From: Liopterus haemorrhoidalis
Taxonomy: Eukaryota > Arthropoda > Insecta > Coleoptera > Dytiscidae
Length of the DNA stretch: 64,000 bases
Assembly (NCBI GenBank): GCA_963971575.1
Contig: OZ020611.1
Coordinates: 61,971,381-62,035,380 of the forward strand
Direction: 5' to 3'
Below are positions 10,818 to 21,189 of the stretch, piece by piece. The position numbers were made by a program, and so were the translations under genes. Under the pieces are notes generated by a model that saw only the letters and a program-made list of their open reading frames with translations, was not told the DNA's origin and ran no database searches. Numbering within the stretch: the first letter of the stretch is position 1; the number at the start of each line of letters is the position of its first letter.

Positions 10818-11594
10818 ATATATTCTTTATTTCTCCCTAGGCCTTGCGGCGTTCAGGGTATTAGCCATTACAAATAGAAATAAAATAAATAAAATAAACA
10901 CAATCCAAATTACATAACGTACAATACAGTACAATTTAATTTACAATATATTACATTTTCTCATTTCTTTCTTCTTGCTCCAGTGTCCCTCTCTTTCTTC
11001 CTATTCTCATTCTGGTTTCCCTCTCCGATCTCCTTCCTTCTTGCTTCCAGTTCTCTCGCCCATCTTTAATTTACTTTATTCCATTCTCTTCCCTTCCAAC
11101 CGTTTCTTCGCCCCTCCTCCTATCTCCCTTCCTTCCTCCCCATTTCCAGGTGACCTCAGCCCCCTTCTTTCCTTCCATTTCTCGCCTTTTGCCTCCCACC
11201 GGGCCTCTTCCTTCCTTCCTTTTCCCCTTCTTGTTATCCTTCCCCGATCTCAATCCTTCTTGCCTCTAATTCCTTCGCCCGCCTCTCCCCCTTCCATCTT
11301 CGTGCAACAGGTCTAATGTGCTCCCCGACCATACTGTCATCTCTCTACACCTCTTCGCGAGGTGCTCTATATCTTCTTCCTCCTCCCCGCACATTCTGCA
11401 CATCTTATCCTCCTGTTTCCTCCAGTATCTATTTCCTCTCTCTTCATTCCCGCACCTTAGCCTCGCAATCCTCCTAACTCTCCCTCCTGACCTTCCTCTT
11501 TCTCCCTTCAAGTAGCTTGGTACCCTTATAGTTATGACCTCCTTATATCTCCCTGCGCTCCTTGATTTGTCTATTCTGACTGTCCTTTCTTGCT
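10818..11594 (-). pseudogene. 5'-truncated non-LTR retrotransposon (LINE) C-terminus
   Basis: A 777-bp minus-strand fragment flanked by an exact 16-bp duplication, CTGGACCATTCTTGTT (10802-10817 and 11595-11610), the mark of target-primed reverse transcription. The frame at 11511-11266 encodes the C-terminal cysteine motif C-x2-C-x8-H-x4-C (within KMCRMCGEEEEDIEHLAKRC). It then shifts frame into a basic, charged tail (11253-11071). The upstream residues TVRIDKSRSAGRYKEV match the frame at the window's right edge (63732-64000). The 3' UTR contains GGCTAAT...AAGGCC and ends in AATAAAGAATATAT. It is dead on arrival. Confidence 0.88.
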
Positions 11595-11610
11595 CTGGAC
11601 CATTCTTGTT

Positions 11611-13700
11611 GCTATTTATTATTTACGCACCTAATTATTTGTAATCAAAAATCCTAGGCTTCTATCAGGGTCTGTGTTCTTAGTTTTTTGATGTCTACAT
11701 TCGCTTCTTCGCCAGCTTTTACAATTATCGATATTCCTAAATGAGCACCCGCTTACGTTGTCATGTCCACATTAATTTTTTGTGGATGCGTTTCATTAAA
11801 ATATTCCTTAATTTTTACAAATTTTTCTTTTCTTTTATGTAAAGATAGCGAGTCAGGCATATAAGATAGATCTTATTTTTTCACTCCTTCTTCTTTACCA
11901 TGTAGAAATGTCTTTTCTAAATTTCAATCTTTCTTATCAAGACCCAAGAATCAAGGGATTCGATCAAACATAATTGAGGACAGTTTCATCGCCAGTTTAA
12001 TTCGCTGAAGAATCGAGAAATTTGTATATTTTGTTGTTCAAGGTATTTTCAGCATTCGTCTCAAACGATTTTGAATTCTTCAATATTATTTATCGCTTTG
12101 GCACATACTTGCGCACGTTTCTGGCGGACACAGATAGACGAAAAAAGAGATGAGAGAGCTCAAATGTTTTTCAAATCTTCCTCGAATGAGAATTTTATTT
12201 CCTGTTCACAATAACAGACATTATTAATATAAAAACCAATGTATAGGAACTCAGATTATTATAATATTAAGTTCTGCTAAATGAACAGATGGCAACAACA
12301 AAAAGTATATATAAAAACTCTGCTTATTTATTTGATTTTCAAAAATAATACAAAATAGGCCAATAAAGATACAATGAGTGTGAACGTGCAACTAACACAA
12401 GCGATAGCATAGCATGGGTTGTTATTAAAAGGATGTACTTATATGGAAAGTTACATGAAAAAAATTATATACAAGGTTGTATATTGATTCTGTCGTCCAT
12501 TATAACCAAAAAATATGAAAATAAAACAGCTTCCTGTGTCAATGAATAACAGTTATTGTATGACAAATACTGTATTTGAATTTTTATAAATCACAGCAGG
12601 TACATATTTAATGTGAGCACATAGGAATAGGAACGTGCTGTTTTAAAGAACGGTTATTATTTTTTAATAAAACTGGTCTGTAGTTTAAGAAGAAATATGT
12701 CATTGTTCTGTAAAAAAATAGATTAAACTTTTAAAAAACACAGTGCCATCTTAGATTAAATTGAACCTATACCCTGTTCTAAATTCAGAAATATAGGCGG
12801 ATTCTTTGCTTTAAGCAGAACTTTCAAATCTAGTAATTTTTAACGATTGATTGAAGCTTTTGATCATTTTGTTTAGGAAAAGCCATCTTCAATATATAAC
12901 AAATTAGTTAGTGAAAATTTAATAAAATTTAAATTCCATTTAGTTTCGCTTAAAGGTTTGAAATAGTAATAAAATAAAACATTTTTATGCACTGTACCCT
13001 GTTCGAAATGCAGAAATAGTAATAAAATCACGTGAAAGATTGAAGTCGCTACCTTTTTGACTGTAGCATGATAACGACCCAAGAGCCAACTAACGATGAG
13101 AGATCGACGAAATTATCACGTGAACAGTGCGTGATTACTATCTCTCTATTCTGAATAAATTATATCAGGATAAATGAAGACAAATTGTTAAAGGAGATCT
13201 GAGGAGAAAGATTCAATATCCAATGGTCAAAGGTAAGTCCCCCCAAAATAAGATGAGGTCAATTAACAAAAGATCTAGCATATACACGAAATCCTGAAAT
13301 ACGTAACAAGAGAGCAAAATTATGTGCTTAACCAATACACATATTTAGATTTACTAAAGGACTTGAAGAGGTTTTTTTTTGGATTGCCACCGAATAAAAA
13401 TATTTAAAGGTTATGATTTGCCTAACCGATTTAATTTATTCACCATTTTATTTTCTGACCAGGTTTTACCGCGTATTTTGACTTCATTGGGAATTTTATT
13501 TATTTTTTATTTAATCATTTGATTATCAACTTTGAAAATACTTGAATGAGCAAAACTAGTCTAGAATTCCAATAAAGAACATATTCAACTTACAACATCA
13601 ATATTTTATTCGATGGCAATCAAAAAAAAAAAAAAAGAAACCTTACAAGTCCTATTGCACTAACCACCATCTAATACTAACTAACCATATAATACTGACG
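11611..13700. other. No gene; one decayed MITE
   Basis: AT-rich. About 12780-12965 resembles the GGCGGAACTA MITE family of 57.5 and 59.6 kb (shared TTGAAGCTTTTGATCATTTT and CCATTTAGTTTCGCTTAAA), strongly decayed. A poly-A run is at 13622-13634. No coding exon or RNA gene is supportable. Confidence 0.5.
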
Positions 13701-14300
13701 AGCGTTTTTACTGCCGAAGCTTATGCTTTACGCCAAGCAACAAAATATATAAAAAGCATTCCAAATAAAGAATACTTCATAATACATATTGATTCCCTCA
13801 ACATCATTGCAACCATGAAACAAAGCTATTCAAAAGACACCATCTTTCAAAAAACTCAAGAGATCATCCACTACTGTATTGATTAGGGGAAGAAAATCAC
13901 AGTATTATAGGTTCCATCATATCGCAACATCCCGGGATATGAAAAAGCAGATGAAGCCAAGGAGGCCATACACCAAGAAATAATCCAAATGCCCACCCCA
14001 ACATATGATGCGAAGAGTTTCTTCAAAAGAAAACTACAAGATGAACGGAATAACATCCACCACAAAATTTAAAGTCCGTAGAAGTATACAACAAGACATG
14101 AATAAATAATTCTAACAAGAATTTAAATTGGACACACACGGCTCACACATCAATACATATTCGAGAAAAAGACACCACCCATATGCCCCATCTATTTACA
14201 CACAACTTACGGTGTAACACGTAATTCTAGAATGTCCACAATATACAGTACAAAGAATCAAACATAAACTTCCAACAGACGCACTGCAAATTTCAACCAA
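13701..14300 (+). pseudogene. LINE RNase H and C-terminal zinc-motif relic
   Basis: One frame from 13701 to 14072 reads as a retrotransposon RNase H domain with two internal stops (near 13886 and 13907). The visible motifs are FTAEAYALRQA (the catalytic Glu block), IIHIDSLNII (the Asp block) and VPSYRNIPGYEKADEA (the final Asp block). After a frameshift, VILECPQYTVQRIKHKLP at about 14200-14300 matches the C-terminal zinc-binding region. It differs in sequence from the adjacent intact element, so it comes from an older LINE. Confidence 0.8.
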
Positions 14301-14310
14301 TACGTATAAT

Positions 14311-14333
14311 GTGTCATTTTGTAATACGAAACT
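14311..14333. repeat. Left inverted end of a split MITE
   Basis: GTGTCATTTTGTAATACGAA and the following ACT match the reverse complement of 20081-20103 at 21 of 23 bases. Removing the retrotransposon at 14594-20048 and one copy of its target duplication gives an element of about 326 bp with these as its ends. No target duplication of its own was found. Confidence 0.6.
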
Positions 14334-14460
14334 AGATCTGGTTACTTTGGTGACTGTTTTGGTGTAAATAGACTTTTATGGAAACATGTGAACTTGTAAA
14401 TCTGGCTTTTAAATTTATGGTTAAGTTTTATTATATCGAGGTTATATTCAACCAAAAACT

Positions 14461-14540
14461 ACATATGTCAGATAACAAATTGACATGTCAAAATTGCAAT
14501 TGACATGTCAAAATTGTGATGAACATGTCAAATATTTGAA
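14461..14540. repeat. 4 x 20 bp tandem repeat with palindromic core
   Basis: Four units start at 14461, 14481, 14501 and 14521 with exact 20-bp spacing. The core is TGACATGTCA (variants ACATATGTCA and GAACATGTCA), itself a palindrome. It lies about 50-130 bp upstream of the retrotransposon insertion point and inside the putative MITE. Such phased palindromes are usual protein-binding sites, but no protein is indicated here. Confidence 0.8.
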
Positions 14541-14771
14541 AGCTGCCACTTCAGAATTACCACCCTAAGATGATATTTTAAATATACAACATACGACTCT
14601 TTTGTTTTTCAAGTGTCACATTGACGTTCTCTTTGACATTTTGAAAAATAATTTTGCTTTTTTACTGAGTTTTATTTAATTTTAAAAGTGTAGTGAATTT
14701 CTCTTAGCTCTAGTAATAAAGAATAAGAAGAAATAAAAATAAACATTGCACAATAGTATTAAGTGCAAGTA

Positions 14772-16241
14772 ATGATGGAAGATCATGGAGGTCCAGGGCC
14801 GCCTGACACTGGACAGTCAAAAAACACTTCAAGATATATATATGATGCACTGGAAGTTTTAAATAATCCAGAAATAGAAAATATGGACGCACAAGATGAA
14901 TCCCTATATACGAACAATGGTTCCACAATAACAGCTAAACCTCTAACCTACAAAAGATCAGGTGAGGAAATTTTAAATCTACCACCAGCTAAGATGACCA
15001 ATAATATGTCCGCTAATGATTTCACTAGCATAAATTCTAGCAACATAACAAATAAAATAAAATATGAAATAACAGACACAGGACCATATTATATTTTTAT
15101 TGAACATAAACAATTTAAAAGATTACATCCCATGTCAATTGGAAAAATCTTATATAAAGGAGAAAATACATTTATTAAAAATAATATATTAAACATTCAA
15201 AATGTTGGTAAATCAAAAATTAAAATTGAATTAAACAATTCTGTTGCTGCAAATAAATTAATAGATTTGGAGGCTGTTAATAATATTGAATTTGAGAGCT
15301 ATATACCTGAATTTAATGTGTCGAGACAAGGTATTGTCAAATTTATAGATACCACGCTGACTGACGAGGAAATAATTCAAGAAACTGAATGTGAAATTAA
15401 AATCATATCTGTAAGAAGAATTTTAAAACGAATTTCCAGTACGGAAAAAAAACCAACACAAACATGCATTTTTAAATTTGAAGGACAAAAACTCCCGAAT
15501 TACATATATTTGTTCGGTACACGCTGTGAAGTATCAACATATATTCCACAAGTAGTCCAATGTTTTAATTGTTTAAGATATGGTCATTTAAGTCGTAACT
15601 GTAAAAGTACCCAACGTTGTAGTCGATGTAGTCTATCTCACAGTCCGAACGAATGTACACAGATTGAGCCCTGTTGCATTTTCTGCAAAGGAGCCCATGT
15701 ATCTACAAACAGAATTTGTCCTGAATTCACAAGACAAAAAAATATAAAACGAATTATGGTAATACAGAATTTATCCTACTCTGAAGCTGCAAAACAACAT
15801 CAAACATGTTTTGCTAATATTGTGAATGAGCGTCGACCAGATATTACCTCTGTATTTGAATTTCCAAAGATCAACCAAATAACACCACAAAGGATTCAGC
15901 GAACAGTAAATAATAGCAATAGTCCAAAGAAGAATTTCAATTTTACAAAAAGGGTACCCATAGTGACAAATATGCCAAATGAAGTAACAAGAAATCAATT
16001 TCCTAGAATTAACCATCCGGTTATACAACCACAACAGCCAATAGTCAACACATACGGGCCACAATATCATAGGGTTTCTCAAAATAATGAAACTATAATT
16101 TCGGAAAACTTGAAAAAAAAATTACTAACGTTGATAGAAACATTAATTTTGCAAGTTCAGCAAAATGTACCGGTTAATAATAATGATGTACTTGCTCTCT
16201 TAAATAATTTGAATGATTTTGATAATGAAATTATAATTTAA
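14772..16241 (+). CDS. ORF1: ORF1 gag-like RNA-binding protein of the I-type element
   Basis: It encodes a 489-residue protein that should coat the element RNA in a ribonucleoprotein particle. The frame is open from GTG at 14763, but the first ATG is 14772 (a second follows at 14775), and a eukaryotic start there is preferred. Residues ~1-100 are low-complexity and polar. About 110-260 is the basic gag core that precedes the zinc fingers in this group. Three CCHC-type zinc knuckles lie at ~264-277 (C-x2-C-x4-H-x4-C), ~283-295 (C-x2-C-x3-H-x4-C) and ~302-316 (C-x2-C-x3-H-x6-C). The C-terminal ~170 residues are rich in Asn and Gln. It stops 3 bases before ORF2, so reinitiation is a likely route for ORF2 translation. 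Confidence 0.93.
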   Translation: MMEDHGGPGPPDTGQSKNTSRYIYDALEVLNNPEIENMDAQDESLYTNNGSTITAKPLTYKRSGEEILNLPPAKMTNNMSANDFTSINSSNITNKIKYEITDTGPYYIFIEHKQFKRLHPMSIGKILYKGENTFIKNNILNIQNVGKSKIKIELNNSVAANKLIDLEAVNNIEFESYIPEFNVSRQGIVKFIDTTLTDEEIIQETECEIKIISVRRILKRISSTEKKPTQTCIFKFEGQKLPNYIYLFGTRCEVSTYIPQVVQCFNCLRYGHLSRNCKSTQRCSRCSLSHSPNECTQIEPCCIFCKGAHVSTNRICPEFTRQKNIKRIMVIQNLSYSEAAKQHQTCFANIVNERRPDITSVFEFPKINQITPQRIQRTVNNSNSPKKNFNFTKRVPIVTNMPNEVTRNQFPRINHPVIQPQQPIVNTYGPQYHRVSQNNETIISENLKKKLLTLIETLILQVQQNVPVNNNDVLALLNNLNDFDNEIII

Positions 16242-16244
16242 AAC

Positions 16245-19200
16245 ATGGAACTTAAAATTATTCAATGGAATGGGCAGTCTGTTAATGCTCATAAACCACT
16301 TTTAGAAATGTATTTGGGCACATATAAACCTCATATAGTTCTACTATCCGAAACATGGTTTAAAAGAAACAGATTTGTTAAATTTCATAACTATAAATTA
16401 ATCAGATGTGATAGAAATGACGGCTACGGAGGTAGCGCTATTTTAGTTTGTAATAATTTAAATTTTCAAATAATAAACACAGAAGATATTTGTGATAACA
16501 ATATTCAAATCTGTGCAGTTAATCTTAAAATACAATCCAAATACATTGATTGTGTATCTGTTTATGTAAAGCCTGGTCACACAGTAGACAACTTTTTGTG
16601 GAGTTTATTACATTCAAAATTGTCTGATACCTTTTTAATTGGAGGTGACTTTAATGCACATAGCCCTGTATGGGGGTGTGCCTTTAGTGATTATAGTGGT
16701 AACTCCATACTAGATGCACTAGATACATATGATATGTATATTTTAAACGATGGTTCTCCCACCCTTGTAACATTGCCTGGCCATCGCCCATCTGCAGTAG
16801 ATCTCACCATTTGTAATACAAACTTGGTTTTACAAACTATGACAAAAACTACAACTGAAACACTAGGATCAAATCATTTCATAGTGTCTACTATAATATC
16901 TATAACACCATGTACAAGTACTATTAGAAATTTTACTCCAAATAGATTATGGAACACAAAAAATGCCAACTGGCCATCCTATATTCAATATATAGACAAG
17001 TATCTTCCAACGTTTGAAGCTGACACAAATATATTAAATATGTATTCTAAACTAATAGAAACTATTAACAAAGCTGCGGAAGAAAATATTCCCAAAAAAT
17101 TGCCATATAATACCCCACACAAGCCGAAATCGTGGTGGACAATTAATTGTCAACAAAAACTTGCTGAAGCAAAACAAAAATTAGGAATATACCGGAAAAA
17201 ACCAACCTTAGATAATTTCATAAATTTTAGAAGAACTGTTAATTCTGCAAAAAAGTTCATAAAAAATCAAAAACGCACCGAATGGAAACATTTTTGTGAG
17301 TCAATTAATATAAACACTTCATCTTCTACTATTTGGAAAAAATTACGCCAAGCCAAAAACATCAATGTCGAAGCATCTTCTGAAAATCCAGAATTAAAAG
17401 ATACTTGGCTAGAAGAGTATGCTGACTTTCTAGCGCCATCTGGAGCGTCTTTTCCGCCTTTCCTAAAAAACAACAATAAATTATCTGATCACTTTTTAAT
17501 AAGTGTCTTTACATATGAAGAGCTAGACTCAGTCTTGGAAAAAAATTCTTCAGACAGTGCTCCAGGACATGATAACATAACATATTCCATGATTCAAAAT
17601 TTACCCAAAAAAGCCAAATGTACTTTACTTTATATTTATAATAATATTTGGTATGAAGATAATTGGCTTACTGACTGGCAAAAGCAAATAATTGTCCCCA
17701 TTTTAAAACCAGGTAAAGATCCTAAAAATACTAAATCATACCGTCCAATAAGCCTAGCTTCGTGTTTGTTTAAAGTTCTTGAACGATTAATAAAAAATCG
17801 ATTAGAATGGTTTCTAGAACATAATAAAATTCTTACAAATGCACAAACAGCATACCGTAAAGGAAAAGGTACTCAAGATGCTATTTTTTCATTAAACAAT
17901 GAAATACACAGAGCTTTTGAAGAAAAAAGTATTGCTGGAACTGTATTTTTAGACTTAGAAAAAGCTTTTGACAATGTACAAATTCCAATTCTTTTAGAAA
18001 AAATGTCCGCTTTACAAATACCTATAATTTTTATAAAACGTTTAGAAAAAATGTATAGTCTCAGAGAAATTGTAGTAAAATTTAAAGGCAGAGTGAGTTC
18101 ACCAAGGTTAATTTATATAGGTATCCAACAAGGATCCATTCTTAGTCCCTTATTTTTCAACTTGTACACTGCTGATATACAAATTTATCTTCCTAAAACT
18201 ATAACTTATGTTCAATATGCTGATGATATTGTTCTTATAAATAGAAATTCAAAATTAACTAAATGTATTCAAGAACTAAAATATTCCTTCTTTGGTTTGG
18301 ACTTATGGTTGAATGAACATGGTTTCTCCTTATCAGATTCTAAATCTGGTATTGTCTTCTTTACGCGAAAAAGAATTAAATTAAATTATGACACAATTCA
18401 ACTAGGCATACACACAATATCGATAAAAGCTACAACAAAATATTTAGGAATGTTTCTTGATCAAAAATTAACCTGGAATTATCATATTGCCTATCTACAA
18501 ACAGAAGTCGAGAAACGTGTAAATATATTAAGAGCTATAGCACATTCCTGGTGGGGAGCCAATCCGAACATAATTCTTATGTTTTATAGATCTTATATTC
18601 GATCTAAAATTGATTATGGTTCTATTTTTTATTCTTCGTCTTCTTTTACGAATCTTAAGAAAATAGATAGACTGCAATTTAAATCGCTAAGGACTTGCTT
18701 AGGGGCAATGAAATCGACTCCAATTAGATCTCTTTTGGCTGAAACGTGTGAATTTCCGTTATTCTATCGAAGGAAAAAATTGGGTTATAATTTTATTACT
18801 AAAAAATTATACTTTGACAATAAGTCTATGGATTTGGTAAAATGGCTATACATTCAGGACATCTCATCATCTAAAGGTCTGACTCACAAACCTCCGGACT
18901 ACATATTTTCATTTGGAAAAATTATGGAACTCTCCAAATATATAATATTCGATAACTCATGTCCATTATTTAAAGTTCCTTACGAAAATAATTATCATGA
19001 CGGTAATATCATCATTCCACCTTTTACCGGCAATGTAATTGTAGATAAAGAGATTTTTAAAGAGCAGTTGCAAAAAAATGCATCAAATTATATATGTATT
19101 TATACAGATGGGTCTAAATATCATGAGAATAACATGGTAGGAGCAGCTTTCTATTGTCATTTCTTAAAATTCGGTAAAAAATTTACTTTACCAAATTATT

Positions 19201-19949
19201 ATTCAACATTTTCAGCTGAATTGTATGCAATAGAACAAGCATTAAATTTCATTATAGATTACAACAATCCTGAATTAAAATTTATTATTATAAGTGATTG
19301 TCTAAGTGCATTACAATCTTTAAAAAATTCTAAAAAATTCCCTTTTCATTTTAATATTCAAAGAATAATGCACCTTTTAAAAGATATAAGTGAAGTAAAA
19401 CTTATTTGGATTAAATCACACCAAGGCATTTCATACGGGAATGACATAGCAGATAAACTAGCCAAAGTGGCAGCAAAATCACCTACAGTAGAAATCACCG
19501 ATGTAATACCTCATTATGATTTTAAAAGTACCGTATATAAGAACTTGAATGCAGAATGGGCACAAGAGTGGCAAGAAGACAGAGGAAAATTTTATGGACA
19601 AATAGAAAATAGTCTACCGAAGAAACCCTGGTTTCAGGCTTGTGGAGAAAAAAGAAATGTAATCACAACTATGTGTAGGATAAGATTTGGCCATGCATTT
19701 TATCCACAACATTTATATAAAATTGGTGTAATTAAGTCACCGTACTGCCCCTGCGACAATGAAACTATTGGGACCCTAGATCACATTTTTTTCCATTGCC
19801 CAAATTTTAGTAATCAAAGAAAAGATCTTATTATGGAACTGGAAAAAATTAATCTAAATCCACCGCATTCTATTATAAATTTATTAAAACATTACAAGTC
19901 ATATATATTTTTGGTCAAATTTATTATCAATTCAAATTTAAAAATGTAA
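16245..19949 (+). CDS. ORF2: ORF2 endonuclease / reverse transcriptase / RNase H
   Basis: It encodes an uninterrupted 1,234-residue polyprotein that nicks the target and copies the element RNA onto it. Residues 1-~225 are an apurinic-type endonuclease with N9, E36, the GGDFNAHSP block (D135, N137) and SNH (H211); the usual SDH is SNH here, as in some relatives. The reverse transcriptase spans ~470-750, with FLDLEKAFDNV (D570), IQQGSILSPLFF and YADD at 658-661. RNase H spans ~948-1080, with D955, E992, D1018 and the GNDIADKLAK block (D1070). A C-terminal cysteine-histidine motif (CPC...DHIFFHC) follows. All catalytic residues expected for the three domains are present. Confidence 0.96.
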   Translation: MELKIIQWNGQSVNAHKPLLEMYLGTYKPHIVLLSETWFKRNRFVKFHNYKLIRCDRNDGYGGSAILVCNNLNFQIINTEDICDNNIQICAVNLKIQSKYIDCVSVYVKPGHTVDNFLWSLLHSKLSDTFLIGGDFNAHSPVWGCAFSDYSGNSILDALDTYDMYILNDGSPTLVTLPGHRPSAVDLTICNTNLVLQTMTKTTTETLGSNHFIVSTIISITPCTSTIRNFTPNRLWNTKNANWPSYIQYIDKYLPTFEADTNILNMYSKLIETINKAAEENIPKKLPYNTPHKPKSWWTINCQQKLAEAKQKLGIYRKKPTLDNFINFRRTVNSAKKFIKNQKRTEWKHFCESININTSSSTIWKKLRQAKNINVEASSENPELKDTWLEEYADFLAPSGASFPPFLKNNNKLSDHFLISVFTYEELDSVLEKNSSDSAPGHDNITYSMIQNLPKKAKCTLLYIYNNIWYEDNWLTDWQKQIIVPILKPGKDPKNTKSYRPISLASCLFKVLERLIKNRLEWFLEHNKILTNAQTAYRKGKGTQDAIFSLNNEIHRAFEEKSIAGTVFLDLEKAFDNVQIPILLEKMSALQIPIIFIKRLEKMYSLREIVVKFKGRVSSPRLIYIGIQQGSILSPLFFNLYTADIQIYLPKTITYVQYADDIVLINRNSKLTKCIQELKYSFFGLDLWLNEHGFSLSDSKSGIVFFTRKRIKLNYDTIQLGIHTISIKATTKYLGMFLDQKLTWNYHIAYLQTEVEKRVNILRAIAHSWWGANPNIILMFYRSYIRSKIDYGSIFYSSSSFTNLKKIDRLQFKSLRTCLGAMKSTPIRSLLAETCEFPLFYRRKKLGYNFITKKLYFDNKSMDLVKWLYIQDISSSKGLTHKPPDYIFSFGKIMELSKYIIFDNSCPLFKVPYENNYHDGNIIIPPFTGNVIVDKEIFKEQLQKNASNYICIYTDGSKYHENNMVGAAFYCHFLKFGKKFTLPNYYSTFSAELYAIEQALNFIIDYNNPELKFIIISDCLSALQSLKNSKKFPFHFNIQRIMHLLKDISEVKLIWIKSHQGISYGNDIADKLAKVAAKSPTVEITDVIPHYDFKSTVYKNLNAEWAQEWQEDRGKFYGQIENSLPKKPWFQACGEKRNVITTMCRIRFGHAFYPQHLYKIGVIKSPYCPCDNETIGTLDHIFFHCPNFSNQRKDLIMELEKINLNPPHSIINLLKHYKSYIFLVKFIINSNLKM

Positions 19950-19987
19950 TTAATTATAATTGTACATATATTATATAAAATTTGTAG

Positions 19988-20047
19988 CTGGCTAATATGG
20001 TCGAAAGACCAACGGCCAATAAAACAATAAATAAAAAAAAAAAAAAA
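19988..20047 (+). other. 3' end structure and poly(A) signal of the I-type element
   Basis: CTGGCTAAT is followed by the hairpin GGTC-GAAA-GACC (19999-20010, GNRA-type loop), then GGCCAATAAAA with the signal AATAAA at 20018-20023, then an A-rich tail. GGC and GCC on either side of the hairpin can pair. This is where the element's reverse transcriptase would recognise its RNA (inference). Similar GGCTAAT...GGCC frames end the SINE at 26650 and the LINE at 10818. Confidence 0.7.
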
Positions 20048-20080
20048 TATATACAACATAAAAAATGAAGTTTCCCTTTT

Positions 20081-20103
20081 AGTTTCGTATTATAAAATGA
20101 GAC
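20081..20103. repeat. Right inverted end of the split MITE
   Basis: AGTTTCGTATTATAAAATGA plus GAC is the inverted partner of 14311-14333, lying 20 bases beyond the retrotransposon's target duplication. Confidence 0.6.
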
Positions 20104-21189
20104 AGATAATATGAAAAAACATTTAAAATTTCTAAAAGATACAAACCAACTCGACTACATATGGTATAATATTTGCCATAGTTTCTAATAATCTTAATTT
20201 ATTATATTAAATATTTATATATTATATTGGTTTTGTAATTATACTAAATTTGTAAAACAGATATTCCGGGGTGATAGGTTCACGAGCTTTATCCCATGAG
20301 TGCACGCCTAATTGGGAGGGGGGGGGGGTAAACCAAGAAATTGTAATATCTAGTTACAGATTCTTTTTGGATCTATGTTCACTGTTCAGCTTCCTAGAGA
20401 AATAAATCCATCCAAATAGGGGGGATATATCCATTTATATTTTGGAGATACGTGCAACTTATTTTTTATGGTTTAGGGGTACGTGATCAAAAAGTCTGGA
20501 GTCTTGCATTCTTAAGTCCAGAACAACGTAAGTCGCTGCAACGCAATTCAATATTGATTGACCGTGAAAACTACTATTTTCATTCCATTAGGTATAATAT
20601 TTTATTCCACCAACTGAATTTTGTACGACATGTCATTTCTGCGCATGAGCAAATAACTCGTGCTTACGCAGTTAGCGCATCGTATACATATATATATATT
20701 TTTATATTCTATTATTTAAACTCTGCTTAGTTTAATATTAAGCATCTCTATTTATCAACTATTATGATATATTAAATATTGTGCTCCGGAGTTCGTTATC
20801 GGAGTGTTCATTTTAAATTGCTCATCATTGCTATTTCGAAAACTATAAGAGCTACGAGGTTGCTTAAATTAGAAAACAAATACTATTTTACAGGAAAATA
20901 TTCATCAGTGAAGCAAATTTTTATTTCGATTAGTGGTTCTGAAAGTACGTTGTGCAACTTTCTTATTTATACAGGAACACACCTTTTATTTTTACTTATT
21001 CGATAGAGTATTCTATTCTGATAAACGATATAACGTATATTGAATATTTTTTTTTAAATAAAATGTCAAAGTCTACATATCTATATATCACGCACGTCTA
21101 TGCATTTAGTCTAGTTCACCATTATTGGTAAGCGGCCGAAAAACGTATTACGGTGGAGCGTCCAAGACATTCGATATTTATCACTCTGT
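20104..21189. other. No recognisable feature
   Basis: AT-rich, with a G-run at 20319-20328. Short open frames near 20452-21006 have no recognisable protein motif and no biased composition; I do not call them. Confidence 0.5.

Larger units (their letters stand above)
14594..20048 (+). mobile_element. Full-length I-superfamily non-LTR retrotransposon
   Basis: A complete element with both open reading frames intact. The exact 12-bp duplication ATATACAACATA is at 14582-14593 and 20049-20060. From left to right it has a 5' UTR of ~178 bp, ORF1 (gag-like), a 3-bp gap, ORF2 (endonuclease, reverse transcriptase, RNase H), a 98-bp 3' UTR with AATAAA, and an A-rich tail. The RNase H domain and the 'QWNGQS / LLSETWF' endonuclease style place it in the I superfamily, probably I or Nimb clade (family knowledge). 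Intact frames and matching flanks indicate a recent, possibly active copy. Confidence 0.95.

Noticed and set aside
14763..14771. GTG start for ORF1, three codons upstream of the first ATG
   Set aside because: A eukaryotic retroelement is expected to start at ATG; 14772 is the first one and costs only three residues.
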